DNA of 64,000 nt from Lachnotalea glycerini (lineage in GTDB: Bacteria; Bacillota; Clostridia; Lachnospirales; Lachnospiraceae): the NCBI RefSeq assembly GCF_003201285.1, contig NZ_QICS01000011.1, positions 81,414 through 145,413 on the forward strand. The letters are read 5' to 3'. Shown here one piece after another: positions 44,387 through 53,383 of the stretch. Below the pieces are notes generated by a model, which was given only the letters and a program-made list of their open reading frames with translations, ran no database searches and was not told the DNA's origin. The position numbers and the translations under genes were made by a program. Numbering within the stretch: the first letter of the stretch is position 1; each line of letters starts with the position of its first letter.

Positions 44387-44989
44387 CTAATTTTTCTTAT
44401 CAATCCACATATTAAAAATTTCTGAATCCATTACTATGCCATAGATACAAAAGCCATCCGATTCTTGCTCTTCCATCCAAAGTTCTGCCACATCCCCTAC
44501 TTTCATAGGAAGTAAGAATCTTACTTTTATTTCAAAATCTTCTCCTATTTTTTTATATATATTCTCTTGTACTAGTTCTACAATTTCATTTACAATCATA
44601 AAGCCCGGAACAATTGCTATCTCTTTTTTATGTATCGGATTGTTGTCCGAAACGTACGCTACAAACTGATTCACTTGCTTTTGTGAAAAAGTAAGTACTC
44701 TTATTGGAATTCCTCTTTTATTTGTTTGACTTTCATTGACGGATTTTAGAAAACAAGGCTTTATAAGCGTTAGCTTAAGCATTCCCTTTTTTTCCTGATT
44801 CCTATCTTTTACTTGTATAACGGCTAACCTGTCATTTTTCTTTAAAAGAAGAGCCTGTGGAAGATTTTCTTTGTTTTCTTTCATCGTGGTAATCGATATG
44901 CTGCATTTTCCAATCATCCATCCATCAAAGCCTTGAAACTTTGATATCGCACTTTCCATATTGGTTAACAGTGTTCTTATTTTCTCCAT
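44387..44989 (-). CDS. MaoC/hotdog-like dehydratase in the biotin operon
   Basis: 200 residues. The second half has FVAYVSDNNPIHKKEIAIVPGFMIVNEI, which matches the hydratase motif of MaoC-like hotdog proteins (catalytic Asp and His in SDxNPIH). The first half looks like a degenerate second hotdog repeat. MaoC-like enzymes hydrate or dehydrate 3-hydroxyacyl/enoyl thioesters, which fits a thiolase and acyl ligase in the same operon. It is the first gene after the BirA-controlled promoter and is not part of the B. subtilis yhf operon, so this operon is an extended variant. AAAGGAG precedes the ATG. Confidence 0.75.
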   Translation of the reverse strand: MEKIRTLLTNMESAISKFQGFDGWMIGKCSISITTMKENKENLPQALLLKKNDRLAVIQVKDRNQEKKGMLKLTLIKPCFLKSVNESQTNKRGIPIRVLTFSQKQVNQFVAYVSDNNPIHKKEIAIVPGFMIVNEIVELVQENIYKKIGEDFEIKVRFLLPMKVGDVAELWMEEQESDGFCIYGIVMDSEIFNMWIDKKN

Positions 44990-45023
44990 TTACTGTTCTC
45001 CTTTATCATATTTCTACTTTTTT

Positions 45024-45075
45024 AGTATAATAAAACCAGCATCAATTGTCAACTTAATTAATTATTTAGTTGACA
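45024..45075 (-). promoter_or_regulatory. Promoter with BirA-type biotin operator
   Basis: Minus-strand TTGACA (45052-45047), 17-bp spacer, TATACT (45029-45024). The inverted repeat TGTCAAC-N15-GTTGACA (45047-45053 with 45069-45075) overlaps the -35 and has the half-sites and spacing of Gram-positive BirA boxes (GTTAAC/GTNAAC-N14-16 type). Together with bioY in the operon this strongly indicates BirA control. Confidence 0.85.
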
Positions 45076-45326
45076 TTAATTTTGAAACTATTTTATTCTT
45101 GGGAATAGCTGTATAAAACAAGGTATATTATTAATAATCACCTCTTTTCTACACATTTTGCAGCTGTCAAACTTAGAATGATACTATGCTAATGCCTCTT
45201 TATTATGTTATGGTTACTCAAATAGTTACAAAATATTACCATATATGATATGATAACAATTAAGGTTCTATCTGTGTACTATTTAGCTGTCTACGATGTT
45301 ACGTATTATGTATCAAGAGAAAGGAT

Positions 45327-46067
45327 ATGAAATTGATGCAAACTATAAATAAAATTACTCCATTCTTTTTAGGATGGAGTGAAACGCTAATCTGGTCATG
45401 CTTACAAGGATGTATGGGGAATTTCATAACAGATAATGCAAATAACCCGACTGCTGCTTTGATTGTAGTAGGAGACTTTTGCTTTTGTGGGGGAACTCCA
45501 AATAACGCTCTTGTTGCCAAAGCTGCTGCTCCAATTATTATTCCACGAAATGAAGAATGGGAGAAATCAATTGAATCTGTCTGGGGTAATAATGTAGAAA
45601 AAACATTGCGATATGCGTTTAAAAAGGAAGCGAACATTTTCGATCTTGAAAAACTAACTCAATATACAAAATCTCTAAAAGAAGGATACCATCTGAAACT
45701 GATTGACGAGAAAATCTATCATGATATCATGCATGATAACTGGTCCAAAGATCTTTGCTCTCAATTCAAAGATTATAGCGACTATAATAAAAGAGGACTT
45801 GGCATTGCTGTAGTTTATCAAGATAAACTAGTATGTGGTGCTTCCTCTTACACCGTTTATAACGGTGGAATAGAGATTGAAATTGACACGAAACAAGAAT
45901 TTAGGCGTAAAGGACTTGCTACAGCCTGCGCTGCCAAACTGATTATAGAATGTCTGGAGCGCAAACTATATCCAAGCTGGGATGCACATGATTTACGTTC
46001 TGTTGCATTAGCTGAAAAGTTAGGTTATCATATGGATAATCCTTATACGGTATATATTAAAAAGTAA
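45327..46067 (+). CDS. GNAT acetyltransferase, ZmaR-like (GNAT_acetyltran family)
   Basis: 246 residues in the two-part layout of the zwittermicin-resistance-type acetyltransferases: an N-terminal domain (LVVGDF-like IVVGDFCFCGGTP) and a C-terminal GNAT fold with IDTKQEFRRKGLATACAAKLI (acetyl-CoA loop) and WDAHDLRSVALAEKLGY. It acetylates amines, possibly antibiotics or metabolites. The Met at 45327 sits close to AAAGG; the Met three codons on is an alternative. A decayed second copy exists at 39156-39246. It is convergent with the large operon that follows. Confidence 0.85.
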   Translation: MKLMQTINKITPFFLGWSETLIWSCLQGCMGNFITDNANNPTAALIVVGDFCFCGGTPNNALVAKAAAPIIIPRNEEWEKSIESVWGNNVEKTLRYAFKKEANIFDLEKLTQYTKSLKEGYHLKLIDEKIYHDIMHDNWSKDLCSQFKDYSDYNKRGLGIAVVYQDKLVCGASSYTVYNGGIEIEIDTKQEFRRKGLATACAAKLIIECLERKLYPSWDAHDLRSVALAEKLGYHMDNPYTVYIKK

Positions 46068-46113
46068 CGCAATAGTAAACCTTTGCGTACAGCTTTTATG
46101 TAGGCTGCTCCAA

Positions 46114-46893
46114 TTAATCCACAGATACTTTCCATTTCTTTGTACCATCTTTTCCGCCACCAATTCTCTTTCCACTTTGTCTCGCTTTTAAAACCTTAAC
46201 CAACTCTTTGTAAACTGCCAGGTTAGAACGATCCTCAAGAGGTTCCTGACAGCTTTTACTAAGGTATGCCATTAGGGCTGCCTTACTGATTGGATTTGGT
46301 TGATTGAGAATCTGGATACAAAAATATCTATCTAAATCGTTGAGATGATTCGTAACAAGCATTTCTTGCGCAAAAGCTTTCGTTATTTCCCAAGACAGCG
46401 TGCTTTCTTCTTTTGTTGAGAATGGGGCATGGATACGATTTAGTGTATCAAAGGTGGTATTTCGATCCTCAAAATCCTGATACTGGTCACGAAGCTTTGC
46501 GCCCTGCTGAAGTTTGAACCGACATAATTCTATTTCACCATTCTGTAAATGAGTTTGTTCTGTCAGTATTAAATCGATTTCCCGATATATAAAATTTGGC
46601 TCTGTTAATTCATCCGAAATACTAAGTTTTAGGACTACCGTAGTATTAGTTGGATAATAAGCAATTGCCATCGGCTCTTTGATCAGATATGCCTGTCCTT
46701 TAAAATAAACGATTCCTGTATTCAATATTATATTATCCTTTGTTGTTGTAAGTTCACATCCAGCCAAAATACCATCGGCATATCCTTTGTAAAAGAGCTG
46801 GCTTGTCAAAAATGCATAGTCTGATAATGCTATCAGCATCTCTCTTCGTAATATATGACCATCCTGAAATAACGGAATTGCCTGTACTAACAT
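46114..46893 (-). CDS. Phage-baseplate/fibre-like protein of the sheath-tube operon
   Basis: 259 residues, last gene of the operon. The N-terminus IPLFQDGHILRREML followed by YADGILAGCELTTTKDNIILNTGIVYFKGQAYLI resembles the beta-rich opening of phage tail-fibre/baseplate proteins, where a G-(I/V)-L-x-G-x-x-(V/L) and a xxPGxxxxxG pattern recur, and loosely the TssK shell domain. The C-terminal half is helical and ends in a Gly/Lys-rich tail (SGKRIGGGKDGTKKWKV). I do not recognise the family with certainty. If the operon makes a contractile device, this would be its baseplate or fibre adaptor. GGGGGGATAAACT precedes the ATG. Confidence 0.55.
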   Translation of the reverse strand: MLVQAIPLFQDGHILRREMLIALSDYAFLTSQLFYKGYADGILAGCELTTTKDNIILNTGIVYFKGQAYLIKEPMAIAYYPTNTTVVLKLSISDELTEPNFIYREIDLILTEQTHLQNGEIELCRFKLQQGAKLRDQYQDFEDRNTTFDTLNRIHAPFSTKEESTLSWEITKAFAQEMLVTNHLNDLDRYFCIQILNQPNPISKAALMAYLSKSCQEPLEDRSNLAVYKELVKVLKARQSGKRIGGGKDGTKKWKVSVD

Positions 46894-46906
46894 AGTTTAT
46901 CCCCCC

Positions 46907-49528
46907 TTATTTTGTACCATCAAAGAAATTATTCATCCAGCTTTCTGTCTCAAATAAATAAAACTGATCTGGCCCAAGCATCAACTGTTCCTCATTTCTA
47001 AGAACTGGAACCACTACAAATCCCCATCGTTCTTCATCTGCCAGAACAAAGCACCTTAATTCCCGATCTACGATAGAATCCACATCATCTTGTATGATTT
47101 CTTTTTGATACATTTCCACTATCTTTTCCGCTTTCACTTCTTTAAAATCCAATTTAGAAAAAGAACAATTATATTTATATAGAAGGTTGCCATTTGTGTC
47201 TTTCAAGTAAAGCTGCAATGTTAAATCAGCCATATTTCTGGAAATATATCCGCGTATGTTCTGTCTGTCCAAGCTCTGAATTAATACTCTTTCTTCTCTT
47301 GTATGTGTAGTTGCGGTAACAACATAAGGAAATGCTGCAGGTTCATTCATAATTCTTACGTCTGCATAGCCAAACCTTTTATCCTTTAAATACTTAATGG
47401 CTCCATCAAGGCACATTAGCTTTAGCTCATAGTCCTCTGATTGATCCCTATTTTTCTTTGATGAGGCAATAACCTTTCCTGGAATAAACTCCTTTAACGC
47501 TTCCCGAAAGAGATTAATTTTACATGACTGTCCAGTAAGTCTCATAATTGAATATTCCTGTAATTCCCCATTATCATAGGATACTTCAATAAATCGTTTA
47601 ATGATTCCGTAAATATCCGCCTGTAATAATTGGTTCAATTCATTAATACTGAGGTATATCGTAGGTATATCTTTCAACATAATTAAATGATTGTCTACAG
47701 ATTCTCTTACTGAAAGTTTAAATCGCTCTGCCATTATGCACTTTACCGCATTTTCCCTTATCGGTGTACTGGATACTGCCACTTTCAATATATCTGACTT
47801 ACCATAAAAAATCTTTTTGATTTGTTCTGCTATTCCAAATAAAAAGTAGAAGTTATTTTTTACGGCAAAGTATTCATTATTGCTTTTATGCTCATAATCT
47901 TTAAATCGAGTCGGAATAATGGCCTCCGCTTTACTATATTCTTCATCCAGCAAACGGTAGACTTCTTTCATTCCTTCTTGATCCACGCGCCTAAAAATAT
48001 CAGATCCTAATTTTTCAATGATTTCAGACGGCATTTCTCCCTCTTCCACACTAATCTGTCTGGTCAGAGCGATCTTTAGAAGTTCCATGATACGAAAGGT
48101 TAGATTATTCCCTCCAAAATCGGTATCTCCATTTTCGTAAGCAGTAGCTATTTCAATTTTATAAGATACTCTTTGATTGTTTATAGAAAATCGGCAGGAA
48201 GATAAATCCGTTGTCCCTCCTCCGCAATCAATAATGAGTGCGCGCAATTCTTCATTATTGTTATAGCGTTTTTGTTCGATCAAAGCAGAAATTGAATTGT
48301 AGAGAACTGCCACACCTTCGTCTAGCATATCCTCTTCCTCAATCTGATAATCTGCTAAAATATCATGAAACAGATGAATAAAAAGTTTTTTCTGTTTCAC
48401 AGGTGCTGATATATGCAGACTTTTAAAACGGCACTTAAATCTTTGCGTAGCGCAAGATATTACATATACCAAAAATTCTTTGATGATATCTTTTCGTTTT
48501 ACAAAGCAGCGATTTCCCTTTCGGTCAACTAGTTCTTCCATTTTGTCTGCATCACTGATCCAGCGTTTCAAATCATAAAAAACACAAAATCCCTCATCAA
48601 TATAACTCATTTGAAACAGACGGTCTGCCTGATATCCAAACACATATTGTACCTGATCCCCTTCAATCTTCGTGACACCTACAACGGATGGAAGTACTGG
48701 ACTTTCTGTCTCAAACTCCTCATCTTTTAAATAAGTTACATAGTTTACATCATTTTCTTTTAAAACTTCCCGTACGGGGTCACCATCCAGCTTTTCTATG
48801 TAGGTAGAATCCAGATAAGTACCGGCTGTTGTGTTTGATGTACCAAAATCAATCGCAAGAGGCATATTGATTTCCAACAAATCTCTAACTCGAAAATCCA
48901 GTACTGGAACCATATAAAACCGTAAATGAGCAGGCAAGGTATCATATTCCGTTTCATATAAATGATAAAGCCAGTCTGATTGAGAATGATCCATACAATA
49001 TAACTGATAATTTCTGACCGCCGATTCTTCACATCGCATATTTACTGATTTTGTTAAATATAATCTTTCTGTGTCCCCTCTGAATTGTCTTACCTGAAAT
49101 ATTGCACAAATCTTATTACCACTTACCAGCAGCGCATTTGTATTTACAATTTCAGGGCGATATCCAATCGTAAAACGGTCAAAATAGCCGACTTCTATTT
49201 CATTGTAGACTATAATTTTTGCACAACCCTTAATTGAATGAGGCATGCTTTGTATTGTAGTTGACTGTAATAACTTTTCCAACCGCTCAATGCTTTCATC
49301 ATTTCGATTTAAAATAAAAAGATTGTCCTTTCTTCCGCGAAAACGCATTATCTGAAGAATCAATTCATCCTTATCAAGCGGAGCCTGGATTCCATTGACG
49401 ATTCTTTCTTTCCAACAAATTTCCCGCAGTTGATAAGTAGTCATTAATTCTAACTCTTCACGACTATAGTAATTTAACTTTCCTGCATTTTTATCATTCT
49501 GGCTCATTCCACTGAAATAATTATCCAT
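46907..49528 (-). CDS. Hsp70-like ATPase with N-terminal SAP-like region
   Basis: About 873 residues. Residues 26-75 (numbering from the longer start) read YSREELELMTTYQLREIC then KDELILQIMRFRG, a SAP/Rho-N-like helix pair. A beta-rich region follows, then an actin-like ATPase: phosphate-1 LAIDFGTSNTTAGTY (about 229-243) and phosphate-2 LIIDCGGGTTDLSS (about 436-449), with no classical substrate-binding domain; the C-terminal 400 residues are unique. DnaJ is in the same operon, so an Hsp70/DnaJ pair seems dedicated to the system. The start at 49528 is preferred (GGGAG, 8 nt) over 49543, which has no spacing. Confidence 0.82.
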   Translation of the reverse strand: MDNYFSGMSQNDKNAGKLNYYSREELELMTTYQLREICWKERIVNGIQAPLDKDELILQIMRFRGRKDNLFILNRNDESIERLEKLLQSTTIQSMPHSIKGCAKIIVYNEIEVGYFDRFTIGYRPEIVNTNALLVSGNKICAIFQVRQFRGDTERLYLTKSVNMRCEESAVRNYQLYCMDHSQSDWLYHLYETEYDTLPAHLRFYMVPVLDFRVRDLLEINMPLAIDFGTSNTTAGTYLDSTYIEKLDGDPVREVLKENDVNYVTYLKDEEFETESPVLPSVVGVTKIEGDQVQYVFGYQADRLFQMSYIDEGFCVFYDLKRWISDADKMEELVDRKGNRCFVKRKDIIKEFLVYVISCATQRFKCRFKSLHISAPVKQKKLFIHLFHDILADYQIEEEDMLDEGVAVLYNSISALIEQKRYNNNEELRALIIDCGGGTTDLSSCRFSINNQRVSYKIEIATAYENGDTDFGGNNLTFRIMELLKIALTRQISVEEGEMPSEIIEKLGSDIFRRVDQEGMKEVYRLLDEEYSKAEAIIPTRFKDYEHKSNNEYFAVKNNFYFLFGIAEQIKKIFYGKSDILKVAVSSTPIRENAVKCIMAERFKLSVRESVDNHLIMLKDIPTIYLSINELNQLLQADIYGIIKRFIEVSYDNGELQEYSIMRLTGQSCKINLFREALKEFIPGKVIASSKKNRDQSEDYELKLMCLDGAIKYLKDKRFGYADVRIMNEPAAFPYVVTATTHTREERVLIQSLDRQNIRGYISRNMADLTLQLYLKDTNGNLLYKYNCSFSKLDFKEVKAEKIVEMYQKEIIQDDVDSIVDRELRCFVLADEERWGFVVVPVLRNEEQLMLGPDQFYLFETESWMNNFFDGTK

Positions 49529-49611
49529 GTTAAAATCTCCCATCCTGCCAATAACAAATAAATTAAAATCTATGATTTCTACCTAATTTACTTCTAAAGC
49601 TTTTCATTTTC

Positions 49612-50304
49612 TTAATAAATAGCCAGTTCATCTATTCGCATGGTACCCTCTACACCAATGATACCAAAATGATATTCCCAAAAAATTCGTATGTTATAGC
49701 TTAGAGGAAGAAACATATCCTGTACAAATTGAATCATACTTTTCTTATGATCCTCCTGCGCATCAGTCAGATATAAAAGTAATTTTTTTCTGTCGGCCTT
49801 AACTTGATACAAAATCGCATCGGGAAATAAGATTAGAACCGATCTGCGAAAAATAAGCAACGAAGAACCAGTTTGAATCTGACTTAATACCAAAGTAGCC
49901 AGACGTTTTTGTTTTTGCAAAGGAATCATTTGAAACTTCTTTGCACCCTCTTCCCAAAAAGTACCATTTAACAGTTCTTGCGTCAGCTTCCTTATATAAA
50001 TTTCTCTGATACTTAATCCATGACGTAAATCCGTATAAAGAAGTATATGTAAAACGACATCGATCAGATATTTTTTAAATTCACAAAATTCCTTTCCATC
50101 TTCTGCCAGAATTTCTTGAAATATATCGGTAAATCGATACAACAAATTTAATTCTATTTCATTTTCATCCACAAGATTCTCATTGATACAGCTAAAAGAT
50201 TGTTCATAAAATGGGCTGCACTCCGCCGCTTGTGTAAAAAACAAATCTTCTTCCTTTTTCTTAGAAGATTGTGCCCTTAAAACAATATCCCATAAAAAGT
50301 TCAA
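49612..50304 (-). CDS. Unknown conserved-looking protein of the sheath-tube operon (230 residues)
   Basis: 230 residues, cytoplasmic, starting with TTG after GGGGGGG. Features are FWDIVLRAQ at the N-terminus, ECSPFYEQSF, ELNLLYRFTDIFQEIL, and a C-terminus NIRIFWEYHFGIIGVEGTMRI. Mostly helical at first, with beta-strands in the last third. I cannot assign a family by eye. Between the 432-residue unknown and the Hsp70 gene, it is probably a structural or assembly part of the same apparatus; baseplate wedge proteins of contractile systems are of similar size, but I see no specific motif. Confidence 0.7.
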   Translation of the reverse strand: MNFLWDIVLRAQSSKKKEEDLFFTQAAECSPFYEQSFSCINENLVDENEIELNLLYRFTDIFQEILAEDGKEFCEFKKYLIDVVLHILLYTDLRHGLSIREIYIRKLTQELLNGTFWEEGAKKFQMIPLQKQKRLATLVLSQIQTGSSLLIFRRSVLILFPDAILYQVKADRKKLLLYLTDAQEDHKKSMIQFVQDMFLPLSYNIRIFWEYHFGIIGVEGTMRIDELAIY

Positions 50305-50316
50305 ACCTATCCCCCC

Positions 50317-51615
50317 CTATATCAGCTTTCCAATACACAAATATTCTGGAAACAACTTTTGCACCTGTGTGACTAAGAAACTCATAATATCTTCATTTAG
50401 ATAATTAGTCTGCTCTACAGCTGAAAATGAAAGTACCAGCGTTTGGCAAGACCTTCCAATCCTTATTTCATCCAAGATAAATCCGTCCATATTATAGTTG
50501 TAAGCTTCTAAGCCCTCTGGTTTTGTATCCAGAATCTCAAAATCCTGAAACACAACGTAATTGCTATAGGAAAAAGCCTCCATCAGTCTGGCTAATTCTG
50601 ATTTTGTTTTAATACTTCTTCGAAACATTTCGGTCAGGCAGCCTGCAAAACTCTCTTTTGATTGATTTGATAAAATTGGATATAAATAATATTCCTTACC
50701 ATTTCTCTTATTTACCTGATAGAACTGCCATTCACATGGCGTTTCCAAAGGGCAGGAAATAATTAAGTCACCGTTTAACCGCCTGATATTGGTAATTTCC
50801 ACATCTGTATTCATAATCAGATACTCACACTCAGGCTTGAGACGATGGGAAAAAATATGGTGTTCATAATTTATCTTATCAATACAAGCATCCGGATAAG
50901 TACTGGTCTTTTCAAGTTTCATTTCCAGATTCCATAACGGAATCATATGATAATTTACCTGATCTGCGTACTCTTCAAAATCAATTACGATTTCCTCTAT
51001 CTCTTCCTTTTCTGACACCTGCTCCACAGAACAAAGATACACATCAAACATTTTTGTGATATAAGCCTCACATACAGTCATCCACGGCTGATAGTTCACC
51101 CCAAATATATAATACAGATTTTTAATAAGATCCATATACTGTTCATTTCTGGATATACTAAATTCACCTTTGTATTCACTCTTTTGCGTACGTATAACAC
51201 CATGAAATGTTCTTTCTCTATGTATCAGTTTATATATTTCTGACACACTTGTCTTCAAATAGATAGAAAACAGCTTTTGCTTTTCGCCCGTTTTTAGTAT
51301 CTTTCTTATAGTATTGATACTAGGTTTATCCTTATTTGTATCCTTTGCTATCATTGGATACATAAAAGTATCTGTGGCATCATAATGCTCTAAATCGGTC
51401 AGCGTAAGATAAATTGCAAAATCATTTTGTTTTGTTTTATGCTCATTTAATATTTTTTGTTCCAGGGTTTTATAGGCATTTTGGTTATAGTTGTTCACCT
51501 CCAGCAAAAGCTTTTCTGCAATTTCTTTAAAAAGGCGTCGATCCTCCAAGGATGTGATTTCCAGCATTCTTTTGCTGATATAACTCTCCATATCAAAATC
51601 CTGTTCCTTTTTCAC
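50317..51615 (-). CDS. Unknown protein of the sheath-tube operon (432 residues)
   Basis: 432 residues from a GTG with GGGGG 7 nt upstream. The N-terminus is helical (MLEITSLEDRRLFKEIAEKL, LLEVNNYNQNAYKTLEQ), followed by beta-rich stretches (DFAIYLTLTDLEHYDATDTFMYPM, DLIISCPLETPCEWQFYQV) and a C-terminal KTKSELARLMEAFSYSNYVVF. There is no signal, membrane segment or enzyme motif. It starts 20 bp after the PP2C/TPR gene and runs into the 230-residue unknown. Baseplate or adaptor function is inferred from context only. Confidence 0.7.
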   Translation of the reverse strand: MKKEQDFDMESYISKRMLEITSLEDRRLFKEIAEKLLLEVNNYNQNAYKTLEQKILNEHKTKQNDFAIYLTLTDLEHYDATDTFMYPMIAKDTNKDKPSINTIRKILKTGEKQKLFSIYLKTSVSEIYKLIHRERTFHGVIRTQKSEYKGEFSISRNEQYMDLIKNLYYIFGVNYQPWMTVCEAYITKMFDVYLCSVEQVSEKEEIEEIVIDFEEYADQVNYHMIPLWNLEMKLEKTSTYPDACIDKINYEHHIFSHRLKPECEYLIMNTDVEITNIRRLNGDLIISCPLETPCEWQFYQVNKRNGKEYYLYPILSNQSKESFAGCLTEMFRRSIKTKSELARLMEAFSYSNYVVFQDFEILDTKPEGLEAYNYNMDGFILDEIRIGRSCQTLVLSFSAVEQTNYLNEDIMSFLVTQVQKLFPEYLCIGKLI

Positions 51616-51635
51616 AATTTATACCCCCGCTCTTT

Positions 51636-53381
51636 TTATTGCTGTTCAATATACAATAATTCCATTTTTGTGGTAATTTCATCTACTTTATCCTGATTTT
51701 TTAAAGTAGCATATATATCCTTAGCCAGTAAATAATATTTTCTGGCTTCTGTAAATTCTGAATTCGTAATGGATTCTGCCGCTTGCTCCATATATGATTC
51801 TGCTTCTTCCTCAAGAGACGTATTTTGTTCCATTTTAGCATTCACTGCTTCTAATTTTTCGTCTACCGCATTTTCCTGAGTCTCATCTTCTAACTCCGCA
51901 TATTTTTGTTTTGCCAAAAGGTAGAATACTTTTGCACTATCATAATCTCCCTCTGTGAAAGCTTCATCACCCGAAATAATAGCATTTGCTGCTGCATCCT
52001 GTTTCGAAGCCTGCTCTTTTAATTCAGTTGCCTGGGCTTCTTTTTCTTCCTTCTGTGTTTCATATAACTTTTCCAATGCTTCCATGGCAGATGTTCTTCC
52101 ATCATCAAAGTAAATTTTTCCGGCAAGAGATTTGGCTTCCAGATATTTCTCTTCTGCCTTATCGTATTGAAGATTTAAAACAAGGGTATCCCCAAGCCCA
52201 ATCAGATCATAGACTGAAATGTAATTTGCAGTCAAACTCTGTCTGTTGCTAATATAATCGTTTCCTATATTATCTACATAACGTGACCGCTTAGCTGCTT
52301 CCTGAAAAAGCTTTCCAGCATCTTCATATTTCTCATTATCCAAGGCTTCGTCTGCTGATAATACGGTTTCAATTAATATTTCATAATTTTCAAGCTCTGC
52401 TTTCATCTTTTTATCCTTTAGCTGTTTGGCTAATTTTAATGCACTCGTACATTCTTCATCTGCCCGTACGTAATTATCGGCTTGGATATACTCAATGCTT
52501 TTCGTATAGGATGCTTCCATTGTCTGTATTTTTTCCACCTTTTTGTAGTGTAAAATAAGTAACACAACTGTCAGGATCACTGCAACAATTAAGATTGGTA
52601 TTACAATCATAAGGATTTTTCGTATTTTTCTCTTTTTATTTGGGTCTACAAAAATCTTATTCGCAAAAATAACAGCAAATGTATACTTTTGAAGGTTGGA
52701 CGGCTGTCTGGATAACAGCATATCTTCAATATCATTGACCGTTTTTTGAGGATCATCGGTTGCATCTGCAAATACATCCTTTACCTCACCCTCATCTATA
52801 TGCTCCCATACTCCCCTTGTATATAATGCAATCGCATCTGCATTTGTGAGCTTTATTTTTTTTGATATTTGAGGTTTAAATCCTTTTGCCTGTCCAAGAC
52901 TAGTGTAAAGATTATTTCTTTCTTCGTGAGCCGCCACTTTATCAGGGGTGATATTCTGCGTTGCTACCATATCCATGGTCAGGGATTGATCCGTCGTCTG
53001 ATACTTCAAAAAACCATCGCGGTATAAACGCAGTCTAATATTTCCTGCTTGTCCATACCGCAATTTTGCATAGTCTGTCAGCACCACAATAATAGATGCT
53101 TTTAATTTCATCTTACTCTTAGCTTCAAGCAAAGCCTTATTGGCCGCCCTTAAACAAGCTGACATCCTTTTTTTACTCATGGAAGGAGCTTCCGAAAATG
53201 CAGCAACGGCCGCAGATACAGCTAATTTAGCACTGATTCCATCTACCTGATCATCGATTCCGTCAGCAATGACATAACAAGCATATCGATCCAATTCTAC
53301 AAAGCCAAAGTAATCCGTATTTTTTAATTCACTTGCCTCCGAAGTAAAAGCAGTTTTAAACTCTGAGTTTTGTTTTCTCAT
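51636..53381 (-). CDS. PP2C-like (probably inactive) domain, membrane helix and TPR repeats
   Basis: 581 residues. Residues 1-245 are PP2C-like: the first metal Asp is kept (IADGID, Asp40) and GQAGNIRLRLY is typical, but the second metal Asp of SDG is lost (IALYTRGVWEHI, Arg189) and the final DN pair is YT-like (LQKYTFAVIF), so catalysis is unlikely. One membrane helix spans about 255-278. The extracytoplasmic remainder is a TPR/coiled-coil array (AEECTSALKLAKQ, YDSAKVFYLLAKQKY, FTEARKYYLLAKDIY). It probably senses phosphorylation inside and ties to a scaffold outside. It starts 2 bp after the active PP2C gene. Confidence 0.85.
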   Translation of the reverse strand: MRKQNSEFKTAFTSEASELKNTDYFGFVELDRYACYVIADGIDDQVDGISAKLAVSAAVAAFSEAPSMSKKRMSACLRAANKALLEAKSKMKLKASIIVVLTDYAKLRYGQAGNIRLRLYRDGFLKYQTTDQSLTMDMVATQNITPDKVAAHEERNNLYTSLGQAKGFKPQISKKIKLTNADAIALYTRGVWEHIDEGEVKDVFADATDDPQKTVNDIEDMLLSRQPSNLQKYTFAVIFANKIFVDPNKKRKIRKILMIVIPILIVAVILTVVLLILHYKKVEKIQTMEASYTKSIEYIQADNYVRADEECTSALKLAKQLKDKKMKAELENYEILIETVLSADEALDNEKYEDAGKLFQEAAKRSRYVDNIGNDYISNRQSLTANYISVYDLIGLGDTLVLNLQYDKAEEKYLEAKSLAGKIYFDDGRTSAMEALEKLYETQKEEKEAQATELKEQASKQDAAANAIISGDEAFTEGDYDSAKVFYLLAKQKYAELEDETQENAVDEKLEAVNAKMEQNTSLEEEAESYMEQAAESITNSEFTEARKYYLLAKDIYATLKNQDKVDEITTKMELLYIEQQ

Positions 53382-53383
53382 AC

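Noticed and set aside
46067..46088. ACGCAA/TTGCGT inverted repeat between the acetyltransferase and the large operon
   Set aside because: Only 6-8 bp with a weak A/T context; could terminate convergent transcripts but not strong enough to call.
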